NCBI GenBank assembly: GCA_949300425.1
Contig: CASGED010000088.1
Location: forward strand, 1 to 38,075
Source: an uncultured Bacteroides sp.
GTDB taxonomy: Bacteria > Bacteroidota > Bacteroidia > Bacteroidales > Bacteroidaceae
Direction: 5' to 3'
DNA length: 38,075 nt
Shown here: positions 24,132 through 31,743 of the stretch, one piece after another
Layout of the letters: each line of letters opens with the position of its first letter
Numbering within the stretch: the first letter of the stretch is position 1
The notes under the pieces: model-generated
The model's database searches: none
What the model was told of the DNA's origin: nothing
The model's input: the letters and a program-made list of their open reading frames with translations, nothing else
Program-made: the position numbers and the translations under genes

Positions 24132-25121
24132 ATGAACTTCTTTACTTCGGTAGACTTTCCTGCGGACTTGCCCCGCTTGGCACATCAGAACCGTTTGTTG
24201 TTGATGGGGTCATGTTTCGCTACAAACATAGGCGTGCGTTTGGGAGAGGCTAAGTTTCGGTGCCTGGTCAATCCTTACGGCGTGCTTTATAATCCGCTAT
24301 CCATTTCGATGGCCATTCGTGAAGCGTTGGCTGGAAAGGTGTATGCGGAGGCAGACTTGTACGGGTACGAAGGCTTGTGGCACAGCCCGATGCACCACGG
24401 AGATTTCTCCGCGGCAACACCGGAGGAAGCCTTGAAGCGGATGAATGGGCGGTTGGACGAAATGCGTGCCTTGTTGCCGAAGTTGGACTATCTGATGTTG
24501 ACGTGGGGTTCGGCTTGGGTGTATGAAGACTGGCAGACGGGACTCATTGTGGGGAATTGTCATAAGTTGCCAGAGCGTTACTTTCATCGGAGACGCTTGT
24601 CGGTGGACGAGATAACGGAAGATTACACGGATTTGATTGAAGCTTTGCGGGATGTTTCTCCGAAGCTGAAAGTCTTGTTTACCGTCAGTCCCATCCGCCA
24701 CATCCGGGACGGATTGCATGACAATCAGTTGAGCAAATCAACGTTATTGTTGGCTATCGATGCCTTGAAAGTCCGTTTCCCTGAAGCACTGTTTTATTTT
24801 CCTGCTTATGAGATTGTGTTGGACGAATTGCGGGATTATCGCTTTTACGCTCCGGACATGGTGCATCCTTCCGAAGTGGCGGTAGATTACGTATGGGAGC
24901 GTTTTTGTTCCTCTTGCCTTACTGAAGAATCGGTGCGTGTGATGGGTGAATGTGAACAAATTCATAAAGCACTTGAACACAAACCTTTCCGTCCAGACTC
25001 GGAGGCCTATAAGTCTTTTTTAGAACAAATTGTGTTAAAAATTAATCGACTTAAAGAAAAATATCCGTACTTAGATTTCGAAAAAGAAATAGAGACATGT
25101 CGTATTCGATTAAACAAATAG
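24132..25121 (+). CDS. GSCFA domain protein
   Basis: The 329-residue protein carries the family-naming motif in LLLMGSCFATNIG (about residues 24-36), followed by FRCLVNPYGVLYNPLSI. GSCFA proteins are SGNH/GDSL-hydrolase-like, probably esterases acting on envelope sugars, but no substrate is proven. Other family-like blocks are LDYLMLTWGSAWVYED near 117-132 and FTVSPIRHIRDGLHDNQLSK near 185-205; the latter holds a conserved His. A late D-x-x-H (PDMVHPS) may supply the catalytic Asp and His. There is no signal peptide. Its last 25 bases overlap the murF-alr gene, an arrangement that hints at a cell-wall link. Confidence 0.88.
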   Translation: MNFFTSVDFPADLPRLAHQNRLLLMGSCFATNIGVRLGEAKFRCLVNPYGVLYNPLSISMAIREALAGKVYAEADLYGYEGLWHSPMHHGDFSAATPEEALKRMNGRLDEMRALLPKLDYLMLTWGSAWVYEDWQTGLIVGNCHKLPERYFHRRRLSVDEITEDYTDLIEALRDVSPKLKVLFTVSPIRHIRDGLHDNQLSKSTLLLAIDALKVRFPEALFYFPAYEIVLDELRDYRFYAPDMVHPSEVAVDYVWERFCSSCLTEESVRVMGECEQIHKALEHKPFRPDSEAYKSFLEQIVLKINRLKEKYPYLDFEKEIETCRIRLNK

Positions 25122-27637
25122 CAGAAATGATTGGAGCCGACCGCATGGGCGAGGCTTCTGCCACGATAAACTGGCTTCTGACCGATAGCCGTTCGCTGAG
25201 TTTTCCGGAAGAAACCTTGTTTTTCGCCCTCCCTACCAAACGCAATACGGGCGCTAACTACATACCCGAACTGATAGAGCGGGGTGTACGCAATTTTGTG
25301 GTGAGTGGGGAGGACTATAAAAATGTAGAATTAAGAATGAGGAATGAAGAATCTAATACGGTATCGAAACCGGACGGAAATCCTTCCTTCTCCCTTCTTC
25401 GTCCTTCGTTAAACTTCCTGGTGGTTTCCAGTCCCTTGAAAGCCCTTCAGAAGTTGGCGGAGCTACATCGTGCCAAGTTCGGTATCCCCGTGGTGGGCAT
25501 TACGGGAAGCAATGGCAAGACCATTGTGAAGGAGTGGCTGAACCAGTTGCTGGGCGATGACCATCACATCGTGCGTTCGCCCCGTAGTTATAATTCCCAA
25601 GTAGGTGTGCCCCTGTCCGTATGGCAGATGAGTGAGGACAATGATTTGGCCATCTTCGAGGCGGGCATATCCGAACCGGGCGAAATGCGTGCTTTGGAAG
25701 CTATTGTCAAGCCCACCATCGGTATCCTGACCAACATAGGCGGTGCCCATCAGGAAAATTTCTTTTCCTTACAGGAAAAATGTATGGAGAAACTGACTTT
25801 CTTCAAAAATTGCGATGTCCTTATATATAATGGTGATGACGAGTTTATTAGCAATTGCGTGTCGAAGTCCCTTCTTCCTTCTCGTGAGATAGCGTGGAGT
25901 CTTAAGGATCCCGAACGTCCGCTTTACATCACCAAGGTGGAGAAGAAGGACGATTGCACGGAGATAAGTTACCGCTATTTGGACATGGAAAATCATTACA
26001 CCTTGCCTTTTATTGACGATGCTTCCATTGAGAACTCGCTCCATTGTCTGGCGGTATGCGTCTACCTGATGTTGCCTCGTCAGAAGATTTCCGAGCGGAT
26101 GGCACGGCTGGAACCGGTGGCCATGCGTCTGGAGGTGAAGGAAGGAAAGAACGGCTGCCTGCTGATAAACGATAGTTACAATAGCGATCTCGGGTCGTTG
26201 GACATCGCGCTCGATTTCCAATACCGACGTTCCCTGGCCACGGGATTGAAGCGTACGCTCATCCTCTCGGACATTTTGGAGACGGGACAAAATGCACCGA
26301 CGCTCTATCGGCGTGTGGCGCAGTTGGCGGATAGCCGAGGTGTACAACGTATCATCGGGGTAGGCCCTAACATTTCCTCATGTGCGGATAGTTTCGGCAT
26401 GGAGAAAGTGTTCTTTCCGGACACCCAAACTTTGTTGCGGTCAATCTCTCGTGGAGACATCGTCTTGTCGAAAGAATTGATATTGATAAAAGGTGCGCGC
26501 AAATTTGGCTTTGACGCCCTGACCGAAGCGTTGGAGAAGAAAGTGCACGAGACCATCTTGGAAGTCAACTTGGGCGCGATGGTGGACAACCTGAATTATT
26601 ATCGTAGCAAGCTGAAGCCGGAGACTAAGATGGTGTGCATGGTGAAAGCGTCGGCCTACGGAGCCGGTTCCTATGAAGTGGCCAAGACCTTGCAGGAGCA
26701 CCATGTGGATTATCTGGCCGTGGCCGTGGCCGATGAAGGCGCGGACTTGCGCAAGGCGGGCATCACGGCGGACATCCTGATTATGAATCCGGAAATGACC
26801 GCCTTCAAAACCTTGTTCGACTATAAACTGGAGCCGGAAGTATATAGCTTCCACCTGTTAGAAGCGTTGATAAAAGCGGCGGAGAAGAGCGGTGTCACCC
26901 ATTTCCCCATCCACATCAAACTCGATACGGGCATGCACCGCCTGGGCTTTGCGCCCGAAGACATGCCTGAACTGGTACGTAGGTTGCAAGGACAGAATGC
27001 GGTCATTGTGCGTTCGGTCTTTTCGCATTTGGTAGGAAGTGACGAGGCACGCTTCGATGCCTTTACCCGTCACCAGATAGAGACTTTCGAAGCCGCCGCC
27101 CAAGTCTTGCAATCCGGTTTCCCGCATAAGATATTGCGCCACATTTGCAATTCGGCGGGCATCGATCGTTTCCCCGGCGCGCAGTTCGATATGGTGCGCC
27201 TTGGTATCGGTCTCTATGGCGTCAGCCCGATAGACAACTCTATTCTTCATAATGTAAGCACTCTGAAAACCACTATTTTGCAAATACATGACGTGCCGCA
27301 GGAAGACACCGTAGGCTATAGCCGGAAGGGACACTTGACCCGTCCTTCTCGCATTGCCGCCCTGCCCATCGGATATGCCGACGGATTAAACCGGCGCTTG
27401 GGCAACGGCCATGCCTATTGCTTAGTGAACGGACAACGTGCGCCTTACGTGGGCAACATTTGTATGGACGTGTGCATGATAGATGTGACGGACATTGATT
27501 GCAAGGAAGGCGACTCGGTGGAAATTTTTGGCGATCACCTGCCGGTCACGGTTTTGTCCGATGTGCTGGAGACCATCCCTTATGAAGTGCTGACTAGTGT
27601 ATCCGCACGTGTCAAGCGGGTTTATTTTCAAAATTGA
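25097..27637 (+). CDS. murF-alr: Bifunctional MurF ligase / alanine racemase
   Basis: The 846-residue fusion joins two peptidoglycan enzymes. The N-terminal part (about 1-475) is MurF, which adds D-Ala-D-Ala to the UDP-MurNAc tripeptide: P-loop GITGSNGKT (134-142, K141) and LINDSYNSD later. The C-terminal part (about 480-846) is alanine racemase: pyridoxal-phosphate lysine K517 (MVKASAYGAG), LGIGLYGVSP, and the second catalytic Tyr in VGYSRKG. The racemase makes the D-Ala that feeds the dipeptide used by the ligase half, so the fusion is logical and is typical of Bacteroidota. Residues about 76-106 look like an insert of low conservation that coincides with a repeat-like DNA stretch (25330-25415). 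Confidence 0.93.
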   Translation: MSYSIKQIAEMIGADRMGEASATINWLLTDSRSLSFPEETLFFALPTKRNTGANYIPELIERGVRNFVVSGEDYKNVELRMRNEESNTVSKPDGNPSFSLLRPSLNFLVVSSPLKALQKLAELHRAKFGIPVVGITGSNGKTIVKEWLNQLLGDDHHIVRSPRSYNSQVGVPLSVWQMSEDNDLAIFEAGISEPGEMRALEAIVKPTIGILTNIGGAHQENFFSLQEKCMEKLTFFKNCDVLIYNGDDEFISNCVSKSLLPSREIAWSLKDPERPLYITKVEKKDDCTEISYRYLDMENHYTLPFIDDASIENSLHCLAVCVYLMLPRQKISERMARLEPVAMRLEVKEGKNGCLLINDSYNSDLGSLDIALDFQYRRSLATGLKRTLILSDILETGQNAPTLYRRVAQLADSRGVQRIIGVGPNISSCADSFGMEKVFFPDTQTLLRSISRGDIVLSKELILIKGARKFGFDALTEALEKKVHETILEVNLGAMVDNLNYYRSKLKPETKMVCMVKASAYGAGSYEVAKTLQEHHVDYLAVAVADEGADLRKAGITADILIMNPEMTAFKTLFDYKLEPEVYSFHLLEALIKAAEKSGVTHFPIHIKLDTGMHRLGFAPEDMPELVRRLQGQNAVIVRSVFSHLVGSDEARFDAFTRHQIETFEAAAQVLQSGFPHKILRHICNSAGIDRFPGAQFDMVRLGIGLYGVSPIDNSILHNVSTLKTTILQIHDVPQEDTVGYSRKGHLTRPSRIAALPIGYADGLNRRLGNGHAYCLVNGQRAPYVGNICMDVCMIDVTDIDCKEGDSVEIFGDHLPVTVLSDVLETIPYEVLTSVSARVKRVYFQN
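25330..25415. repeat. Imperfect inverted-repeat insert inside the murF part
   Basis: AATGAGGAATGAAGAA near 25336-25351 is matched by TTCTTCGTCCTTCGTT near 25395-25410 as an inverted copy with 12 of 16 positions paired; the other four would be mostly G-U pairs in RNA. The left part (AATTAAGAATGAGGAATGAAG) is of the AAGAATGAAGAAT kind often scattered in Bacteroides intergenic DNA. It is read through in frame and codes for about 28 residues that I would not expect between two conserved MurF strands. Confidence 0.4.
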
Positions 27638-27683
27638 TTGAGAAATAAGGAAAAATGGTAGGGGAAATTTGTTGTAAAAGCCC

Positions 27684-27691
27684 TATCTTTG
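27684..27691 (+). promoter_or_regulatory. -7 element of the tat promoter
   Basis: TATCTTTG matches TAnnTTTG perfectly, 21 bases before the tatA start codon. The nearest TTTG upstream (27668-27671) is too close (12 bases) to be the -33 element. Confidence 0.5.
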
Positions 27692-27712
27692 TGCGCATAA
27701 ATAAATGAAGTT

Positions 27713-27931
27713 ATGACCGAATTATTGTTATTGAGTTTCCTGCCCAGTGGTTCCGAGTGGATTTTTATTGTCGTCATTATCCTGTTATTATTCGGGGGAA
27801 AGAAAATTCCCGAGCTGATGAAGGGATTGGGGAAAGGCGTGAAGAGTTTCAAGGAAGGTGTGAACGAAGCGAAGGACGAGATAAACAAGGCAAAGGGAGA
27901 CTTGGACGACACGGACAAGGCGAAGAAATAA
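27713..27931 (+). CDS. tatA: Sec-independent translocase subunit TatA
   Basis: The 72-residue protein has the TatA layout: a short N-terminal part, one membrane helix (about 14-28, [20 protein letters not shown]), the FGxxKxPEL hinge and an amphipathic helix ([20 protein letters not shown]), ending in a charged tail. TatA oligomers form the pore for folded proteins with twin-arginine signals. It is followed after 6 bases by tatC. No tatB gene is present, as is usual for two-component Tat systems where TatA serves both roles. Confidence 0.93.
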   Translation: MTELLLLSFLPSGSEWIFIVVIILLLFGGKKIPELMKGLGKGVKSFKEGVNEAKDEINKAKGDLDDTDKAKK

Positions 27932-27937
27932 CAAGTT

Positions 27938-28738
27938 ATGTCCGCTGATAAAGAGTTGACATTTTGGGATCATCTGGACGAACTGCGCAAAGTCCTGATT
28001 CGGGTATTAGTGGTGTGGTTTGTCCTGGCGGTGGCCTATTTCGTGGCGATGCCTTGGCTTTTCGACCGGGTGATATTGGCTCCGTGCAATAATGATTTTA
28101 TCTTCTACGACCTTCTTCGCTTTATTGGTGAAAAGCTCGATTTGCGCGATGAGTTTTTCACACAGGAGTTTCATGTCAAGTTGGTTAACATTAACCTGGC
28201 TGCTCCTTTCCTGATACACATGTCCACGGCTTTCTGGATGTCCGTGGTGACGGCCATGCCTTATTTATTCTATGAAGTTTGGCGTTTCATCAGTCCGGCA
28301 CTCTATCCCAACGAGATGTGCGGGGTGCGTAAGGCCATGGCGATAGGGACGGTGATGTTCTTTGTCGGTGTGCTTTTGGGTTACTTCATGGTCTACCCGT
28401 TGACCTTGCGTTTCCTTTCCACTTACCAGCTTAGCGGATTGATAGAAAATCAAATCTCCCTCAATTCCTACATTGACAACTTTATGATGCTGAATCTCTG
28501 CATGGGTGCAGCGTTCGAATTGCCCTTACTCGCTTGGTTATTATCTCTATTGGGTTTGGTAAATAAAGCATTCCTGCGGAAGTACCGTAGGCATGCAGCC
28601 GTTGTAATCGTTATATTGGCTGCTGTCATTACGCCTACAGGCGACCCCTTCACGTTGTCAGTAGTGGCTATTCCTTTATATTTATTGTACGAACTGAGCA
28701 TTCTGATGATAAAAGACGGGAAAGAAGAATCAGTTTGA
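27938..28738 (+). CDS. tatC: Sec-independent translocase subunit TatC
   Basis: The 266-residue protein has six predicted membrane helices. The conserved N-terminal motif FWDHLDELRKVLIR binds twin-arginine signals, and MPYLFYEVWRFISPALYPNE contains the signature cytoplasmic loop. The late segment AAVITPTGDPFTLSVVAIPLYLLYE is the most conserved part of the family. It forms the receptor core of the Tat translocon together with the upstream TatA. The C-terminal tail is short. A copy of the 62-base repeat lies 29 bases after its stop. Confidence 0.94.
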   Translation: MSADKELTFWDHLDELRKVLIRVLVVWFVLAVAYFVAMPWLFDRVILAPCNNDFIFYDLLRFIGEKLDLRDEFFTQEFHVKLVNINLAAPFLIHMSTAFWMSVVTAMPYLFYEVWRFISPALYPNEMCGVRKAMAIGTVMFFVGVLLGYFMVYPLTLRFLSTYQLSGLIENQISLNSYIDNFMMLNLCMGAAFELPLLAWLLSLLGLVNKAFLRKYRRHAAVVIVILAAVITPTGDPFTLSVVAIPLYLLYELSILMIKDGKEESV

Positions 28739-28766
28739 AAATTCAGTTGCATATAGCCTACTAAGT

Positions 28767-28828
28767 TGTACGATTAGTAATCGTGCAAAGAAGTCAGTTA
28801 TATGCATCGGGTCATAAAGGTTCGTGCA
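28767..28828 (+). repeat. 62-base interspersed repeat, copy B
   Basis: It is 60 of 62 bases identical to 7090-7151, with substitutions at the A/G of AAAGAAG and the T/G of GGGTCAT. This copy has a single ACGATTAGTAATCGT palindrome (28770-28784), whereas copy A is preceded by two more. It lies between tatC and the TonB-receptor gene. Confidence 0.8.
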
Positions 28829-28977
28829 AAGGCGAAAATAAACAATAAGCTCATGTCTACCTTCTCCTTCCTTGAAATATTCCTGTAATATTTCCGAAAT
28901 GCACTTGTACACGTAGAGCAACAACCGTGTAATACGATATTCTCACCTTTGCAGCGGAAAAAGAAACGCATAAAAAG

Positions 28978-31680
28978 ATGAGTATGAAAGTAGATTTAGG
29001 AAAGGTTCTCTTCCTTATTTTATTCCTTACCCTATCAGCCATGACCGTCATGGCGGGTACCATTAAAGGTACTATTACGGACAAACAAACGAAAGAACCA
29101 TTGACGGGCGCAACCGTGCAGGTGGCGGGAACTACGCAAGGCGCGGTGGCGGACATCGACGGCAACTACACCTTGCAAGTGCCTGACGGAACGTATGATC
29201 TCGTTGTGAGATATGTAGGTTATGTAGACATCATGGCAAACAGTGTGAAGGTGGGCGGTGACGTAGTGATGAACTTCGAGATGGAAAGTGACGCGCAAAC
29301 CCTTGGCGAAGTGTCCGTTACGGCACGGAAGAACCTCGAGAGCGAACGTGCCTTGCAGGTGGAACGTCAGAAGGCGACTTTAGCCATTGAGAATTTAGGC
29401 GCCAAGGAGATGAGCCTGAAAGGCATCGGCAATGTGCAGGAAGGCGTGAAGCAAATAACCGGTATCTCCATTGCGGATGCCGGACAGTTGATTGTACGCG
29501 GACTGGGCGACCGCTACAGCACCACTACGCTGAACGGGCTTCCCATTGCTTCGCCGAATCCGGATAACAAACTGATACCCTTAGACTTGTTCCCTTCGAG
29601 CACGGTGCAGAACATCACCGTCAGCAAGGTGTATGATGCCAGCGTATTTGCCGACTATAGTGGTGCGCACATCGACATCAGCACGAAGGAGAATGTGAGT
29701 GATGATTTCTTTAACGTCAGCTTCAATGTAGGCGGCGCGTTCAACACGATAGGGGATGACTTCTATCAGATGGACCGTGACGGTACGCTGTTCAAGAATC
29801 CCTCGTTGGACGAGTCTATATATAATATGGAGTTGCGCGAGTTCGATGAATATGTGAAGACGCACAATATATTCAACACCACTTTCGATGTGGAGAAGAA
29901 GAAGGCCTTGCCTCAATTTGGCGGGAACATCGGTTTCGGCAAGAATTTCGATATCAAGAACCAGACTCTGAGTCTGCTCATGTCGTTCAGCGCCAGCAAC
30001 GAGACGCAGAATATTTACGATGCTGTTTATAAGACGTTGGAGGCATCGACAGGTGAGGCGCAGAATGACTTCACATACGATGAATATACCAGTGCATTGA
30101 AGTTGGCCGGATTGGCTTCCGCCAGCTTCACGTTGCGTGAGGCTGACCGCATCGGGTATTCTTTCTTCTATGCCCGCAATGCCAGCGACTCCTACGAGAA
30201 TCGCCAAGGCGTGGACCCGGAAGATCATCTTTTGGCGGGCAGTAACAATGTGACTCATATTTATACATTACAAAATCACCAATTGAACGGACTTCATCAT
30301 TTGGGTAACCAATGGGAAGTAACTTGGGGAGGCTCGTATAGTAAGACGAGTAGTGAAGAACCCGACCGTCGTCAGGTGATGTACACCCGCAACGAAGATG
30401 GTACATACAGCCTCTTCAAGCTGAACCGCCAGGAAACCATGCGCTACTACGGCGACTTGACTGAAGACGAATGGGTGGGCAATCTTGCCGCCAAGTACAG
30501 TTGGAAGGATGACAATTTTGTCCGTTTCGGTTTCAGCTATAAGGACAAGAACCGCGACTACATGGGTACCCGTTTTTTCTATAACATCAACAAGCTGAAC
30601 ATCAACGTGGATAATATCTTTAATCCGGGCGAGTACCTCAACCAAGAGAACATAGAGAACGGAACCATTGCCATCAACCGCCGCATGCAGTCGCATGACA
30701 CCTACCGGGCCGGCATGGACATCTATGCGGCCTATGCCTCGACAGATTTCTATCCGATGCCTTCCTTGCTGGTGAATGTAGGTTTGCGTTACGAGATGGC
30801 GAAGCAATGGGTGGAATACGCTATCGAAGGCGAACAAAAATTCCAACGCCGGCGCGACTTGGACAAGCACGATTTGTTCCCTACGGTCAACCTGAAATAT
30901 TCCGTGAACGATAAGAACAGTCTGCGCTTCTCGCTTTCGCGTACCATTACCCGTCCTTCGTTCATCGAGATGGCTCCGTTCCTCTATCAAGAGTCTTACG
31001 GTTCGGCACAGATTCGTGGTAATGAAGAGTTGCAGAACGGCTACAACTATAACTTGGATATCCGCTACGAACACTTCGGTGAAAACGGGGACATGTTCTC
31101 GGCCACGGCTTATTACAAGCATTTGGATAAACCCATCGAACGTATCCAACGCTTGAATGGCGGCGCCACGATGTTCTCTTTCCAAAACGCCGACCAAGGT
31201 ATGGCGGCCGGCGTGGAAGTGGAATTGCGTAAGCAACTGGTTAAAGATTTGCGCTTAGGCGCCAATGTGTCCTACATGTACACCAACGTGAAACTGCCCC
31301 AAGGCGGTGCTTATACCAACAAGGAACGTTCGCTGCAAGGCGCGTCGCCCATCCTGCTGAATGCCGACCTGGCTTACTCGCCCCGTTTCGGCGGAGAACG
31401 CCAACTCAGCCTGGCTTTGCTCTACAACCTGCAAGGCAAGCGCATCCACGCTGTTGGTGTGTCCCAATTGGGAGACGTGCACCAGATGCCTGTTCACACC
31501 ATGAACTTCAACGCCAGCTACAACTTCAACACACACTTCAGCGTCAACCTGCAAGTGAAAGACCTGCTGAACCGTGCCATGGTGTTCAAACAAGAAGTTC
31601 CTCTGACGGGCGATGAAATCGTGGTGGAAGAATATAAGGAAGGTGCCAGTTTCGAAGTGGGCTTCAGCTACAGATTTTAG
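28978..31680 (+). CDS. TonB-dependent outer-membrane receptor with carboxypeptidase-like N-terminal domain
   Basis: The 900-residue protein begins with a signal peptide (hydrophobic residues about 10-24, cleavage near VMAG). A carboxypeptidase D regulatory-like beta domain (about 26-105; GTIKGTITDKQTKEPLTGAT) comes next, then the plug domain (about 135-235, with ITGISIADAGQLIVRGLGDR and YSTTTLNGLPI) and a 22-stranded-type barrel to the end, finishing in an aromatic residue (FEVGFSYRF), as needed for barrel insertion. No SusD-like partner follows, so it is not a classical SusC pair. Instead a duplicated-domain lipoprotein gene lies 63 bases downstream. The substrate is unknown. Confidence 0.92.
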   Translation: MSMKVDLGKVLFLILFLTLSAMTVMAGTIKGTITDKQTKEPLTGATVQVAGTTQGAVADIDGNYTLQVPDGTYDLVVRYVGYVDIMANSVKVGGDVVMNFEMESDAQTLGEVSVTARKNLESERALQVERQKATLAIENLGAKEMSLKGIGNVQEGVKQITGISIADAGQLIVRGLGDRYSTTTLNGLPIASPNPDNKLIPLDLFPSSTVQNITVSKVYDASVFADYSGAHIDISTKENVSDDFFNVSFNVGGAFNTIGDDFYQMDRDGTLFKNPSLDESIYNMELREFDEYVKTHNIFNTTFDVEKKKALPQFGGNIGFGKNFDIKNQTLSLLMSFSASNETQNIYDAVYKTLEASTGEAQNDFTYDEYTSALKLAGLASASFTLREADRIGYSFFYARNASDSYENRQGVDPEDHLLAGSNNVTHIYTLQNHQLNGLHHLGNQWEVTWGGSYSKTSSEEPDRRQVMYTRNEDGTYSLFKLNRQETMRYYGDLTEDEWVGNLAAKYSWKDDNFVRFGFSYKDKNRDYMGTRFFYNINKLNINVDNIFNPGEYLNQENIENGTIAINRRMQSHDTYRAGMDIYAAYASTDFYPMPSLLVNVGLRYEMAKQWVEYAIEGEQKFQRRRDLDKHDLFPTVNLKYSVNDKNSLRFSLSRTITRPSFIEMAPFLYQESYGSAQIRGNEELQNGYNYNLDIRYEHFGENGDMFSATAYYKHLDKPIERIQRLNGGATMFSFQNADQGMAAGVEVELRKQLVKDLRLGANVSYMYTNVKLPQGGAYTNKERSLQGASPILLNADLAYSPRFGGERQLSLALLYNLQGKRIHAVGVSQLGDVHQMPVHTMNFNASYNFNTHFSVNLQVKDLLNRAMVFKQEVPLTGDEIVVEEYKEGASFEVGFSYRF

Positions 31681-31743
31681 TCTAAACAGATATTTCAATA
31701 GGGAAAATCATATTTAATTATTAATGTCTTAATAGTGGTAATT

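Noticed and set aside
28944-28951. CACCTTTG as -7 element for the TonB-receptor gene
   Set aside because: The first two bases (TA in the consensus) are both absent and no -33 element is present, so it is too weak to list as a promoter.
30268-31236. Frame of 322 codons opposite the TonB-dependent receptor gene
   Set aside because: It is antisense to barrel-coding DNA, rich in His, Val and Ile in the manner of shadow frames, and matches no family.
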